Below, in pieces: positions 35,055 to 44,765 of a stretch of DNA of 64,000 nucleotides. Source of the DNA: Glutamicibacter creatinolyticus. GTDB lineage: Bacteria > Actinomycetota > Actinomycetes > Actinomycetales > Micrococcaceae. The stretch is from contig NZ_CP034412.1 of NCBI RefSeq assembly GCF_006094275.1, positions 1,798,001 to 1,862,000 of the forward strand, in the 5' to 3' direction. Below the pieces are notes generated by a model. The model ran no database searches. It had not been told where the DNA came from and saw only the letters and a program-made list of their open reading frames with translations. Every line of letters starts with the position of its first letter. Within the stretch, counting starts at the first letter, position 1. The position numbers and the translations under genes are program-made.

Positions 35055-36509
35055 TTACAGGCTCTTAGCAAATTTTTTTGCCCGGGCGTGCTCCAGCATC
35101 TCTTCGCGGGAAACTACCTTGACGCGGTCACGGGTAACCTCGCCGAAGCGGGTCGGCACGGTTCCGGCCTCGCTCCCCAGCTGCTTCTCCTGCTGGTCCA
35201 GGGCCAGCCAGCCTTCCCAGGTGGCGAAGTCCACGCCGCGCTCCTCCAGCAGCTCGGCGATCGCCTGGTCGCTGGTCGGTTGCTGCAGCGCCTCCAGGTC
35301 GGTGAGTAGGTGGTTGATCGTCTCCAGGGCATCGCCCTTGGTGTGGCCGATCAGGCCCACCGGACCGCGCTTGATCCAGCCAGTGGCGTACAGGCCCGGC
35401 ACATGCTGGCCGTGGGCGTCCAGGACGCGGCCGCCTGCGTTGGGCAGCACGCCGGCAGCGCCATCGTATTCGATGCCGTCCACGGCCGAACCGAAGTAGC
35501 CCACCGCGCGGTAGACCGCCTGGACGGGGTATTCGGTGAACTCTCCGGTGCCGCGCACGTTGCCGGTCCCGTCCAGTTCATTGCGTTCCATCTTCAGGCC
35601 GGCAACCTTGCCGTCCTCGCCGACGATCTCGACCGGGGACTGCAGGAAGTGCAGGTGCAGGCGACGCGAGGCGCTGGGGGCCTCTTCGCGTTCTTCCTGC
35701 TCGATCAGCCAGTTGGTCAGCGTGGAGACCATGGTCTTGGTCTGGTTGTTGCTCTTCATCGCCTCATCGGAGGCGGCGTCGAACTCGAAGTCCTCCGGGT
35801 ACAGGACGATGTCCACATCCTTGGAGTGCGACAGTTCGCGCAGCTCCAGCGGGGTGAACTTCACCTGCGCCGGACCGCGGCGGCCGAAGATGTGCACGTC
35901 GGTGACGGCCGAGTTGTTCAGCTGCTCGTAGATGTGCTCCGGGATTTCGGTTTCCAGCAGCTGGTCGGCGTGCTTGGACAGGATGCGTGCTACGTCCAGG
36001 GCCACGTTGCCGTTGCCGATGACGGCCACTTCCTTGGCCGACAGATCCCAGGTGCGGTCGGTGTCCGGGTGGGCGTCGTACCAGGAGACGAAGTCGGCGC
36101 CGCCGAAGGAGCCTTCCAGGTCTACGCCTGGGATGTTCAGGTCGGCGTCCTTCTGGGCGCCGGTGGCGATGATCACCGCGTCGTAGCGGGCCTTGAGTTC
36201 ATCCAGGGTGATGTCCCGCCCCAGGCCCACGTTGCCGTAGAAGTCGATCCAGTCGTTGTGCAGCACCTTGTGCAGGGCGGTGATGATGCCCTTGATGCGC
36301 GGGTGGTCCGGGGACACCCCATAGCGGATCAGGCCGAACGGGGTGGGCAGCTCGTCGAAGAGGTCGACTTTCAACTGCAGGGCGCCGGAGGAGACTGCTT
36401 CGCTTTTGGCCAGCATGTCGGCCGCGTAGATCCCGGCTGGTCCGGCGCCGACGACGGCCACGCGAAGGGGTCGGTTGGTCAGGTGCTCTGGAATGCTAAG
36501 TTCACTCAT
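35055..36509 (-). CDS. fprA: Ferredoxin/adrenodoxin-type NADP+ reductase
   Basis: FprA-type enzymes pass electrons from NADPH through FAD to ferredoxin. The 484-residue protein has the FAD-binding VAVVGAGPAGIYAADMLA near residue 17, FGLIRYGVSPDHPRIK, the NADPH-binding VAVIGNGNVALDVARIL and the C-terminal ATGWIKRGPVGLIGHTK. The ATG at 36509 is used; a TTG at 36512 could add one residue. As the last gene of the sulfate-assimilation run, it is the likely electron supplier of the sulfite reductase; inference from position and the known Mycobacterium FprA. Confidence 0.93.
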   Translation of the reverse strand: MSELSIPEHLTNRPLRVAVVGAGPAGIYAADMLAKSEAVSSGALQLKVDLFDELPTPFGLIRYGVSPDHPRIKGIITALHKVLHNDWIDFYGNVGLGRDITLDELKARYDAVIIATGAQKDADLNIPGVDLEGSFGGADFVSWYDAHPDTDRTWDLSAKEVAVIGNGNVALDVARILSKHADQLLETEIPEHIYEQLNNSAVTDVHIFGRRGPAQVKFTPLELRELSHSKDVDIVLYPEDFEFDAASDEAMKSNNQTKTMVSTLTNWLIEQEEREEAPSASRRLHLHFLQSPVEIVGEDGKVAGLKMERNELDGTGNVRGTGEFTEYPVQAVYRAVGYFGSAVDGIEYDGAAGVLPNAGGRVLDAHGQHVPGLYATGWIKRGPVGLIGHTKGDALETINHLLTDLEALQQPTSDQAIAELLEERGVDFATWEGWLALDQQEKQLGSEAGTVPTRFGEVTRDRVKVVSREEMLEHARAKKFAKSL

Positions 36510-36527
36510 CAAACAACTTCTACTTTC

Positions 36528-37307
36528 TTAGTCAACGAATAGGGCCGGCACCGCAGTATCGGTGTGGGTCAGCGGCTGAAGCTCAGCCAGCTGCACTGCA
36601 GCATCGGGGGCCAGTCGAACCACGTCACCAATCACAATGACGGCCGGATTCGTTACTGCGGCTTGTTGGGCGCGCACTACGATCTCTTCTAGGGTACCGA
36701 TAGTTGTGCGTTGCGTCTGTGAGTAACCTCGCTCAATTATGGCAATCGGAGTGTTAGTTCCCAGCCCACGCCCAGTTAACGTCTGCACTGTGGCGGCCAG
36801 GCGGCCCACGCCCATCAGGATCACCAGGGTGTGGTCCGTGCGCAACGGCACATCGCCAAGCTCCTGGTGGCCGGTGACCACGCTGAACCCGGCGGCCAGC
36901 CCGCGGTGGGTGACCGGGATGCCGGCGGCGGCCGGCACCGCCACGGCGCTGGTGATGCCGGGAATCACCCGCACGGTAAACCCGTGGGCGGCCGCGTAGG
37001 CGGCCTCTTCTCCCCCGCGGCCAAGCACGTACGGGTCTCCGCCCTTCAGGCGCACTACGTTCTTCCCCTGCCGGGCCTCGCTGACTAGGCGTTGGTTGAT
37101 TTCCTCCTGGGTGGCCAGGTGGCTTCCCGGGGCCTTGCCCACGTCAATGACCTGCACGTGATCTTCCAACTCGTCCAGCAGCGCCGTGGGCCCCAGCCGG
37201 TCCGCCAGGACCACGTCCGCTCGCATCAATGCCTTGTATCCTGCCACGGTGATCAGCTCCGGGTCTCCCGGGCCGCCGCCGATGAGGGTAATGCTTCCTT
37301 TATCCAT
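36528..37307 (-). CDS. cobA: Uroporphyrinogen-III C-methyltransferase (SUMT)
   Basis: SUMT methylates uroporphyrinogen III twice, giving precorrin-2 for siroheme. The 259-residue protein begins ITLIGGGPGDPELITVAGY, with VVRLKGGDPYVLGRGGEE and GITSAVAVPAAAGIPVTHRG following, all family hallmarks. It is a stand-alone SUMT, without the CysG dehydrogenase/chelatase domain. Its start overlaps the permease stop by 8 nt; fprA starts 18 nt downstream. The product feeds the siroheme of the encoded sulfite reductase. Confidence 0.95.
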   Translation of the reverse strand: MDKGSITLIGGGPGDPELITVAGYKALMRADVVLADRLGPTALLDELEDHVQVIDVGKAPGSHLATQEEINQRLVSEARQGKNVVRLKGGDPYVLGRGGEEAAYAAAHGFTVRVIPGITSAVAVPAAAGIPVTHRGLAAGFSVVTGHQELGDVPLRTDHTLVILMGVGRLAATVQTLTGRGLGTNTPIAIIERGYSQTQRTTIGTLEEIVVRAQQAAVTNPAVIVIGDVVRLAPDAAVQLAELQPLTHTDTAVPALFVD

Positions 37308-38163
37308 TGTTTTCTCCAGTTCGTCTCATTCCCCGGTCCCGCAGGAGTTTGCGTTCCACCGGGGCAAAGCAGGCCAGTTCAATGAGCACCCCGACCAGCA
37401 GGATGACCACTATGACCAAGATCACCAGGGGCAAATCGGCCAGGTCCCGTCCACGCTGCAGCAGGGAGCCGACCCCGGGGGCCAGCGCGCCGCCGACCGC
37501 GATCAGTTCCGCGGCCATCAACGAGCGCCAGGCGAAGGCCCACCCCTGGCGCAGCCCGGACACATAGCCGGGCAGGGCGGCGGGCAGCTCCACATGCCAC
37601 AGGTGCTGCAGCCGGTTTGCGCCCAGCACCTGGGACAGCGCCCGGTACGCCGGGGGCATCAGGTCCATCCCGCCCAGCAGCCCGTTGATGATGGAGGGAA
37701 TCGCCCCGAGCAGCAGCACCGTGTAGATCGTGGCGTCGCTGAGCCCGAACAGGATGATCGCCGCCGGCACCCAGGCGATGGAGGGCAGCACCTGCAGGGC
37801 GGAAACCAGTGGGCCAATGCCTTTGCGCAGCAGCGGCTGGTGTCCCAGCAGCAAGGCGATGGGGGTGGCGACCAGCACGGCCAGCACAAACCCGCTGGCG
37901 GCGCGCCAGAGGCTGGTGCCCACCGCCGCCGCCAGCGTCCCGTCCGCCAGCACGGCCGGCAGCCGGGCCGCGACGTCGGCCGGGGCCGGGAACAGGTCAT
38001 CGCGCAGCGGGGAAACCCAGGCCAGGATCTGCCAGAGGCTCAGCGCCACGACCACCACCAGCAGCGGGGCAACAACCGCATCAATCCGGGAGGGCACCGC
38101 CGGCGGGCGGCGCCGGGCGGCGGGTGCCAGGCCCCGTTCAAGCCGGGGCGCGAGAATGCTCAT
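37300..38163 (-). CDS. ABC transporter permease (SsuC/TauC family)
   Basis: A 287-residue permease with six hydrophobic helices and the EAA-like loop ALSQVLGANRLQHLWHVELPAALPGYVSGLRQGW. Closest to the nitrate/sulfonate/taurine subgroup. The ATG at 38163 overlaps the ATPase gene by 26 nt. With its two neighbours it forms a complete importer for an organosulfur compound or sulfate ester (inference from the sulfur cluster; no sulfonate monooxygenase is encoded nearby). Confidence 0.9.
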   Translation of the reverse strand: MSILAPRLERGLAPAARRRPPAVPSRIDAVVAPLLVVVVALSLWQILAWVSPLRDDLFPAPADVAARLPAVLADGTLAAAVGTSLWRAASGFVLAVLVATPIALLLGHQPLLRKGIGPLVSALQVLPSIAWVPAAIILFGLSDATIYTVLLLGAIPSIINGLLGGMDLMPPAYRALSQVLGANRLQHLWHVELPAALPGYVSGLRQGWAFAWRSLMAAELIAVGGALAPGVGSLLQRGRDLADLPLVILVIVVILLVGVLIELACFAPVERKLLRDRGMRRTGENNG

Positions 38164-38878
38164 TTTTGGCCTGCTCCTTTCTGAGGATCGCGGTGAGTTC
38201 GTCCGCCAGCTCGGCGGCCCGGACCGGGTTGTTGCGCAGCGCGTCACTGACCTGCCGGGTTTCCAGGATCCGCCCCGGGTGGGAGGAGAGCACCAGGATC
38301 CGACCGGCCAGCCGGATCGCCTCGCGCACGTTGTGGGTGACGAAGATGATGGTCTTGGCCGAGCTGCGCCACAGGGCGCGCAGCTGTTCATGCAGCAGGT
38401 CCCGGGTGATGGCATCCAGCGCGGCGAAGGGCTCATCCATCAGCAGCACCTGGCGCTGCTGGGCCAGGGCCCGGGCCAATGCCACCCGCTGGCGCATGCC
38501 GCCGGAGAGTTCATGGGGTTTGCGCTGCGCGGCGTGCCCCAGCTGCACCAGTTCAAGCAGCCGGTGCGCGTCCTGTCCCCGCTGGTCCGCCGGGACCCCG
38601 GCCAGCTTCAGCGCCAGTTCCACGTTCTGCGCGGCGTTCAGCCAGGGCAGCAGGTTCGCGTCCTGGAACATGAACGCGGCCCCGTCGGCCGGGACCTCCA
38701 CCCAGCCGGCGGTCGGTGGCTGCAGTCCGGCGATGATGTTCAGCAGCGAGGACTTCCCGCACCCCGACGCGCCGAGCACCGCCACGAACTCCCCGGCCTC
38801 GATCCGGGTGCTCAGCCGGTCGATCACCACCGGCCCGCCCGGGTAGCGCAGGCTGAGCTCGTGCAGCTGGACGCTCAT
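38138..38878 (-). CDS. ABC transporter ATP-binding protein (SsuB/TauB family)
   Basis: 246 residues. Walker A GASGCGKSSLL near residue 36, Q-loop FMFQDANLLPW, signature ELSGGMRQRVALARAL, Walker B QVLLMDEPFAALD and the switch His in FVTHNVREA are all intact. The DANLLPW form of the Q-loop is typical of sulfonate/taurine/nitrate importers. Coupled by ATGA to the substrate-binding protein and overlapping the permease. Confidence 0.95.
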   Translation of the reverse strand: MSVQLHELSLRYPGGPVVIDRLSTRIEAGEFVAVLGASGCGKSSLLNIIAGLQPPTAGWVEVPADGAAFMFQDANLLPWLNAAQNVELALKLAGVPADQRGQDAHRLLELVQLGHAAQRKPHELSGGMRQRVALARALAQQRQVLLMDEPFAALDAITRDLLHEQLRALWRSSAKTIIFVTHNVREAIRLAGRILVLSSHPGRILETRQVSDALRNNPVRAAELADELTAILRKEQAKNEHSRAPA

Positions 38879-39972
38879 GGCTCCTCCTGGTGGCGCACCC
38901 AGCGCCGATCGATCAGCCCGCTCACGTCCCCCGGCTGGCCCAGCCCCACCTCGGCGGCGTGCTGCACCAGGGTGGTGAAGCTGCTGCCGTCCGGGACCGG
39001 GCTGAAATCCACCTCGGCGAGCGCGGCGCGAATCACCCCGTTGGGCAGGCTCGCCCCGTTGGCCGCGGCCAGGGCCTGCCGCACCGCCTGGACCTGCTGG
39101 TCCGTGGTGGCCTGGTTCAGCCAGGCGATCGCCTCGGTGTTCGCCTCGGCCAGCCGGGCCACGGTCTGCGGGTGGGCGTCAATGAATTCGGTCCGGGCCA
39201 CCAGCACCGTAGTGGGGAAGCGTCCCTGCGGCCACAGGCTGGCTTCATCCACCAGCCGGCGGGCCCCGTACCGTTCGACCAGCAGTGAGGCGTAGGGTTC
39301 GGGCAGCCAGGCCCCGTCGATGGCGCCGCGGGCGAACAGCTGGGCGACCGTGCCGTTGGAGGTGGGGGTGATGCTCACCGAGTCGGACAGCTGGTGCTCG
39401 GCCAGGAAGTGGCGCAGCGCCACGTCCTGGGTGCCACCGTACTGCGGGGTGGCCAGCTGCCTTCCGGCCAGTTCGGGCACCGTGGTGATCGTGGGGTCCA
39501 CCACCAGGCTGGCCCCGGATTCGGTGGCCCCGGCAATGATGCGCAGCGACTTTCCGCCGCTGGACAGGTAGCTGTTCAGGGCCGGGCTGGGCCCCAGGTA
39601 GGCGGCATCCAGCGCCCCGGAGTTCAGTGCCTCGATGGCGGCCGGTCCTGCGCTGAAGACCTGGGGCACCAGTTCGGTGCCCTGTGGCTGCAGCGCCTGC
39701 CCCAGCAGTCCCTGGGATTCGGCGATCAGCGCCGGGGCGTGGGTGATGGTGGCGAAGTAGCCCAGGCGCAGCTGCTGGGCAGGGCCCGCCGCCTGCCGCC
39801 GTTCGCCTTGGGGCGCCGGCAGGAACGCGGTGAGGACCGCGGCCGCGGCCAGCAGCGCCACCAGCGTCCCGCCCACCCGGCGGATGCGGTGCGGGGGCCG
39901 GGCGGCGCCGGCGCTGAAGCGGGTGCGGGCGCCGTCGTTGGGTGCGGGCACCGGTTGCCTAGGCGGGGACAT
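38875..39972 (-). CDS. ABC transporter substrate-binding protein (SsuA-like)
   Basis: The 365-residue protein has LRLGYFATITHAPALIA after its N-terminal segment, then GPAAIEALNSGALDAAYLGPSPALN and GAIDGAWLPEPYASLL, the pattern of the NMT1/SsuA family. The N-terminus is basic with one hydrophobic helix (GGTLVALLAAAAVLTAFLPA, about residues 34-54), but there is no Cys for a lipobox. It may remain membrane-anchored by this helix or be cleaved. GAGGA lies 8 nt before the ATG at 39972, which overlaps cysN by 14 nt. Confidence 0.9.
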   Translation of the reverse strand: MSPPRQPVPAPNDGARTRFSAGAARPPHRIRRVGGTLVALLAAAAVLTAFLPAPQGERRQAAGPAQQLRLGYFATITHAPALIAESQGLLGQALQPQGTELVPQVFSAGPAAIEALNSGALDAAYLGPSPALNSYLSSGGKSLRIIAGATESGASLVVDPTITTVPELAGRQLATPQYGGTQDVALRHFLAEHQLSDSVSITPTSNGTVAQLFARGAIDGAWLPEPYASLLVERYGARRLVDEASLWPQGRFPTTVLVARTEFIDAHPQTVARLAEANTEAIAWLNQATTDQQVQAVRQALAAANGASLPNGVIRAALAEVDFSPVPDGSSFTTLVQHAAEVGLGQPGDVSGLIDRRWVRHQEEP

Positions 39973-41332
39973 GGCCTGGATCCTCGTGGTGTGCCGCATC
40001 CGTTTCGGCCCCTGGGGGCCGGATGATGCCGGCCGCCAGGGTGGCCCCGTCCCGCGGGTCGATCAGCAGCAGGGAGCCGGCGGCGCGGGAGTGGGCGTAG
40101 TCGCCGGGGGCGATCGGGGCGGAGCTGCGCAGATTGATCCGGCCCAGGTCGTTCAGCCCCAGCGTGTCGGTCGGATGCCGGGTGTAGTCGGCGACCTGCA
40201 GAACGCAGTCGATGTCGGTGATGCGCGCCGGGGCCACCCGGGTGCCGTGCTTGAGCAGTACCCGGTCCCCGGCGCTGAGCCGGCGGTTCTCGAGCACGCA
40301 CACCTCGGCCTGCAGCTGCCGGGTGGGGTCCGGCAGCGTGCCGGCGATGATGGTGTCCCCGCGGGCGATGTCCACCTCGTCCTCCAGCAGCAGGATGACC
40401 GCTTCCCCGGCAGCGGCCCGTTCGGCCGGCCCGGCGGGGGTGCGCAGCTGGCGGATGCGGCTGCTGAGCACCTGGCCGTTGGACAGGATCTGCACCGGGT
40501 CCCCGGGTGCCAGCTGCCCGCCGCTCAGGGTGCCGGCGTAGCCGCGGAAGTCCCGGTACTCGTCCTGGTCCAGCCCGGGGGCCAGCGCCCCCTGCGGACG
40601 GATGACGTATTGCACGTCCAGCCGGGCCGGGCCGTGTTCGGTTTCGGCCGGCAGCCCTTCGAGCAGCCCCAGCAGGGTGGGCCCGGTGTACCAGGGCGCC
40701 TGCCCGGCCGGTTCGACGATGTTCTGCCCGTGCAGGGCGCTGACCGGGATCAGGTGGGTTGTACCCACCCCGAGCCCGGCGGCCAGCTCCCGCACCTGCT
40801 CGCTGATGCCGCGGAACACGGTTTCGTCCCAGCCGACCAGGTCCATCTTGTTCACGGCGATGATCAGCTGCGGCACCCGCAGCAGCCCGAGCACCCCCAG
40901 GTGGCGGCGGGTTTGTTCCACCACCCCGTGGCGGGCATCGACCAGCACGATGGCCGCATCCGCGGTGGAGGCGCCGGTGACGGTGTTGCGGGTGTACTGC
41001 ACGTGGCCCGGGCAGTCGGCCAGGATGAAGGAGCGCTGTGGGGTGGCGAAGTAGCGGTAGGCCACGTCGATGGTGATCCCCTGTTCGCGTTCGGCGCGCA
41101 GCCCGTCGGTGAGCAATGCCAGATCCAGGGCCGGGGTGTGGCCGCCGAAGCCGCGTTCGGCGCTGGTGCGGGCCAGCTCGTCCAGTGAGTCGACCAGGAT
41201 CGCCTTCGCATCGTGCAGCAGCCGGCCCACCAGCGTGGACTTGCCGTCGTCCACCGACCCGGCGGTGGCGATGCGCAGCAGGGTGGTGCTGGGCAGTGCG
41301 GTGGCGTGTGGTGTGGTGTGGGTGGCGGTCAT
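39959..41332 (-). CDS. cysN: Sulfate adenylyltransferase subunit 1 (GTPase)
   Basis: CysN uses GTP to drive APS formation with CysD. The 457-residue protein has P-loop GSVDDGKSTLVGRLL, GITIDVAYRYF, DCPGHVQYTRNTVTGAS and NKMDLVGW. There is no C-terminal APS kinase (CysC) domain; this fits an APS-reducing pathway. I take the ATG at 41332, directly behind the cysD stop; the frame continues upstream only inside cysD. Confidence 0.96.
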   Translation of the reverse strand: MTATHTTPHATALPSTTLLRIATAGSVDDGKSTLVGRLLHDAKAILVDSLDELARTSAERGFGGHTPALDLALLTDGLRAEREQGITIDVAYRYFATPQRSFILADCPGHVQYTRNTVTGASTADAAIVLVDARHGVVEQTRRHLGVLGLLRVPQLIIAVNKMDLVGWDETVFRGISEQVRELAAGLGVGTTHLIPVSALHGQNIVEPAGQAPWYTGPTLLGLLEGLPAETEHGPARLDVQYVIRPQGALAPGLDQDEYRDFRGYAGTLSGGQLAPGDPVQILSNGQVLSSRIRQLRTPAGPAERAAAGEAVILLLEDEVDIARGDTIIAGTLPDPTRQLQAEVCVLENRRLSAGDRVLLKHGTRVAPARITDIDCVLQVADYTRHPTDTLGLNDLGRINLRSSAPIAPGDYAHSRAAGSLLLIDPRDGATLAAGIIRPPGAETDAAHHEDPGHVPA

Positions 41333-41333
41333 T

Positions 41334-42257
41334 TTAGAAGTAGCCTTCCTTCTTGCGGTCTTCCATGGCGGCGGAGGAGATCCGGTCATCGGCCCGGGTG
41401 GCTCCGCGTTCGGTCAGGGTGCTCAGGGCCAGTTCGTCCAGGACCTTGGGGACGGTGTCGGCCTCGGAGAGCACCGCCCCGGTGCAGCTGGCGTCGCCCA
41501 CGGTGCGGTAGCGCACCTTGCGCACGCTCACGGTCTCGTGCGGGTGCGGCTGGCTGACCGGGGTGACGGCCCGCCACATCCCGTCGCGTTCGAACACCTG
41601 GCGGCAGTGGGCGAAGTAGATGCCGGGCAGTTCGATGCCTTCGCGTTCGATGTACGCCCAGATGTCCTTTTCGGTCCAGTTGGAGATCGGGAAGGCGCGC
41701 ACGCTCCAGCCGGGCTCGTGGCGCCCGTTGTACAGGTTCCACACCTCCGGGCGCTGGTTGCGCGGATCCCAGGTGCCGAATTCGTTGCGCAGGGACAGGA
41801 TGCGTTCCTTGGCCCGGGCCTTGTCCTCATCCCTGCGGGCGCCGCCGAAGACCGCGTCGAAGCCGTTGGCCTCCAGCGTGTCCAGCAGCACCCGGGTCTG
41901 CAGCCGGTTGCGGGTGCCGTCGGCCGGCTGGATGAGCTCTCCGCGCTCGATGTACTCCTGCACCGAGCCGGTGATCAGGCGCAACCCGTACCGGGCGACG
42001 GTGGCGTCGCGGAACTTGATCACCTCACCGAAGTTGTGGCCGGTGTCGATGTGCACCACCGGGATGGGGATCCGGGCCGGGGCGACGGCCTTGGCCAGCA
42101 GGTGCAGCACCACCACCGAATCCTTGCCGCCGGAGAAGAGCAGGGCGGGTTTTTCGAACTCGGCCAGCACCTCGCGGATGATGTGGATGGATTCGGCCTC
42201 CAGGGCGTCCAGCACGCTGCGGGCGGTGGCCGGTGGGGCGGTAGCGGTCAGGGTCAT
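41334..42257 (-). CDS. cysD: Sulfate adenylyltransferase subunit 2
   Basis: CysD catalyses sulfate + ATP to APS + PPi. The 307-residue protein has the PP-loop [14 protein letters not shown] (residues 42-55), [35 protein letters not shown] and [20 protein letters not shown]. All family markers are in place. It precedes cysN by 1 nt, so the heterodimer is co-produced; cysH ends 88 nt upstream. Confidence 0.97.
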   Translation of the reverse strand: MTLTATAPPATARSVLDALEAESIHIIREVLAEFEKPALLFSGGKDSVVVLHLLAKAVAPARIPIPVVHIDTGHNFGEVIKFRDATVARYGLRLITGSVQEYIERGELIQPADGTRNRLQTRVLLDTLEANGFDAVFGGARRDEDKARAKERILSLRNEFGTWDPRNQRPEVWNLYNGRHEPGWSVRAFPISNWTEKDIWAYIEREGIELPGIYFAHCRQVFERDGMWRAVTPVSQPHPHETVSVRKVRYRTVGDASCTGAVLSEADTVPKVLDELALSTLTERGATRADDRISSAAMEDRKKEGYF

Positions 42258-42345
42258 CGGGTTCTCCTTCGGAGGGCAGGGTCGGCGCCGGGACCGCGGG
42301 TGGGGTGCCCGGCGGCGGAGGTGTCATGGCGGGAAAAAGGGGGTG

Positions 42346-43065
42346 TCAGAGGTGGATGCCGCATTCGGTCTTGGCCAGCCCCGCCCAGCGTCCGGAGCGC
42401 GGGTCCTGGCCGTCGGCGACCGGCTGGGTGCACGGGGCGCAGCCGATGGACGGATAGCCGTGGGCCAGCAGCAGGTTCAGCGGCACCGCGTGCTGGGCGG
42501 CGTATCCGCTGAGCTCGTCGAAGCTCCAGGCGGCCAGCGGGTTGAACTTGATCAGCCCGTGCGCCTCGTCGAAGGTGACCAGCGGGGTGCCGGTGCGGGT
42601 GGGCGCCTCGTCCCGGCGCACCCCGGTGAACCAGGCCGAATATCCTTGTAGGGCCCGGCCCAGCGGCTGCATCTTGCGCATCCGGCAGCAGGCGGCAGGA
42701 TCCCGGGCGAAGAGGTCCCTGCCGTGGGCGGCGTCCTGTTCGGCCACCGACAGTTCAGGGGTGATGTCAATGACGTTCACCTTCAGCCCGGAAGCCACCG
42801 CGTCGCGGGTTGCATGGGTTTCGGGGAAGTGGTACCCGGTATCCAGGAACAGGACATCGACCCCGGGCAGGCGTTCGGCCACCAGGTGCGGCAGCACCGC
42901 ATCGGCCATGGAGCAGGCCACCGCAATCCCGGGCCGGGGCAGGTGCCGGGCGGCGAAATCCACCACGGCCGCGGCCGGCGCATCCCAGCCCAGCTCCTGG
43001 GCGCCGCGCTGCGCGATCGCGCGCAGCTGCTCCTGGGTGTGCGGGGTTCCAGGGGTGCGGCTCAT
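42346..43065 (-). CDS. cysH: Adenylyl-sulfate (APS) reductase, CysH type
   Basis: The 239-residue protein has LFLDTGYHFPETHATRDAV, CCRMRKMQPL, GCAPCTQPV and a C-terminal KTECGIHL. The CC...CxxC set binds a 4Fe-4S cluster and marks enzymes that reduce APS rather than PAPS; the ECGIHL Cys is the nucleophile that carries sulfite. Absence of a CysC domain on CysN agrees. The start overlaps the sulfite reductase stop by 4 nt (ATGA). Confidence 0.95.
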   Translation of the reverse strand: MSRTPGTPHTQEQLRAIAQRGAQELGWDAPAAAVVDFAARHLPRPGIAVACSMADAVLPHLVAERLPGVDVLFLDTGYHFPETHATRDAVASGLKVNVIDITPELSVAEQDAAHGRDLFARDPAACCRMRKMQPLGRALQGYSAWFTGVRRDEAPTRTGTPLVTFDEAHGLIKFNPLAAWSFDELSGYAAQHAVPLNLLLAHGYPSIGCAPCTQPVADGQDPRSGRWAGLAKTECGIHL

Positions 43066-44765
43066 GACAGTTCCCCGTCCTCGGCGCGGTGGGCCCAGGT
43101 GGCGAAGGACTCCCCGTCCGCGGAGTGCCGGGAGTAGCTGCCCAGCACGCGGGTGACGTACTCGGGCAGTTCATCGGCGGCGATTTTCAGCCCGCGCACG
43201 GTGCGCCCCAGCCCGGCCTCCCCGTTCTCCACCCCGGCCAGGGTGCCGCCCAGGTGCACCTGGAAGCCGGGGACCTGTTCGCCGTCCTGGTTGGTGATCA
43301 GCTGTCCCTTGAGCCCGATGTCCGCGGTCTGCACCCGGGCGCAGGAGTTCGGGCAGCCGTTCACGTGCAGGGACAGGGCCTTGGGCAGCCGGCCCTGGTG
43401 GTCGCTGAGCCGGGCTTCGATCTGCCGGACCGCGTCGATGGTGGTGTCCTTGGTGTCCACGATCGCCAGCTTGCAGTACTCGATGCCGGTGCAGGCGATC
43501 GCCGAACGCTTGACCAGTCCCGGGAACGCGTCCAGGCCCAGCGCGGCCGCGGCGTCGGTGAAGCGCCGCACGTGCTCGCCGGGGATGTCCAGGGCAATGA
43601 TCTTCTGGTGCGGGGTGGTGCGCAGCCGGCGTGAGCCCTGGGCCTCGACCAGCTCGGCGAGCGCGAGCAGGATGCTGCCCGAGACCCGTCCGGCCGGGGC
43701 GGTCAGCCCGATGTAGTACTTCCCGTCGTGCTGTTCATGCACCCCGGAGTGGTCCCCGGCCTGTTCGGGCTTGGGCGCCGGCGGCCCGTCGGGCAGCTCG
43801 TAGCCCAGGTACTCCTCCTGCAGCACCTGCCGGAACTTTTCTGGGCCCCAGTCGGCCAGCAGGAACTTCAGCCGGGCCCGGTTGCGCAGCCGGCGGTAGC
43901 CGTAGTCGCGGAAGATGGAGGTGACCGCCTCCCAGACGTCCGGGGCCTGCCCCGGGGTGACAAACGCGCCGAGGCGCTCACCCAGGCGCGGGTTGGCGGA
44001 CAGTCCCCCGCCCACCCACAGGTCGTAGCCGGTGCCCAGTTCCGGGTGCTGCACGCCCACCAGGGCGAAGTCGTTGATTTCGTGGACCACGTCCTGGCTG
44101 GGGTGCCCGGTGATCGCGGTCTTGTATTTGCGCGGCAGGTTGGAGAACTGGGGGTTGCCGATGTAGCGGCGCGCGATTTCCTGGATCACCGGGGTCGGGT
44201 CGATCAGTTCGTCCTTGGCGATCCCGGCCACCGGGGAGCCGAGGATCACCCGGGGCACGTCCCCGCAGGCCTCGGTGGTGTGCAGGCCCACCGCTTCCAG
44301 CCGACGCCAGATTTCCGGGACGTTGACGATGTCCACCCAGTGCAGCTGGATGTTCTGCCGGTCGGTGATGTCCGCGGTGTTACGGGCGAAGTCCCGGGAG
44401 ATCTGCCCGATGACCCGCAGCTGTTCGGTGCTCAGTGCGCCACCGTCGATGCGGACCCGCAGCATGAAGTATTCATCTTCCAGCTCATGGGGTTCCAAGG
44501 TGGCGGTCTTGCCGCCGGGGATGCCCTGGGCGCGCTGGGTGTACAGCCCCCACCAGCGGAAGCGTCCGTGCAGGTCGTCGGGGTCGATGGAGTCAAAGCC
44601 GTGCACCGCGTAGATCGTCTCGATGCGTTCGCGCACGTTCAGCCCGTCATCGGCCTGCTTGAGTTCCTCATTGGCGTTCAGCGGGGTGGGGCCATCAATT
44701 TTCCATTGCCCGTTGGGTTTCGCGGCCCGTGGGGGCCGGCGGCTTGATGTGGTTGTCTGCGTCAT
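43062..44765 (-). CDS. Siroheme-[4Fe-4S] sulfite reductase (ferredoxin type)
   Basis: This enzyme reduces sulfite to sulfide with six electrons. The 567-residue protein has two ferrite/sirohaem-type repeats. The cluster ligands are in CTGIEYCKLA and HVNGCPNSCARVQ. The early RWWGLYTQRAQGIPGG Tyr and TTEACGDVPR Cys match the Tyr-Cys pair that is cross-linked in Mycobacterium SirA/NirA. No flavin domain is fused, so ferredoxin is the donor. It is the first gene of the operon; an inverted repeat directly abuts its ATG and no ribosome site is seen, suggesting a leaderless mRNA. Confidence 0.94.
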   Translation of the reverse strand: MTQTTTSSRRPPRAAKPNGQWKIDGPTPLNANEELKQADDGLNVRERIETIYAVHGFDSIDPDDLHGRFRWWGLYTQRAQGIPGGKTATLEPHELEDEYFMLRVRIDGGALSTEQLRVIGQISRDFARNTADITDRQNIQLHWVDIVNVPEIWRRLEAVGLHTTEACGDVPRVILGSPVAGIAKDELIDPTPVIQEIARRYIGNPQFSNLPRKYKTAITGHPSQDVVHEINDFALVGVQHPELGTGYDLWVGGGLSANPRLGERLGAFVTPGQAPDVWEAVTSIFRDYGYRRLRNRARLKFLLADWGPEKFRQVLQEEYLGYELPDGPPAPKPEQAGDHSGVHEQHDGKYYIGLTAPAGRVSGSILLALAELVEAQGSRRLRTTPHQKIIALDIPGEHVRRFTDAAAALGLDAFPGLVKRSAIACTGIEYCKLAIVDTKDTTIDAVRQIEARLSDHQGRLPKALSLHVNGCPNSCARVQTADIGLKGQLITNQDGEQVPGFQVHLGGTLAGVENGEAGLGRTVRGLKIAADELPEYVTRVLGSYSRHSADGESFATWAHRAEDGELS

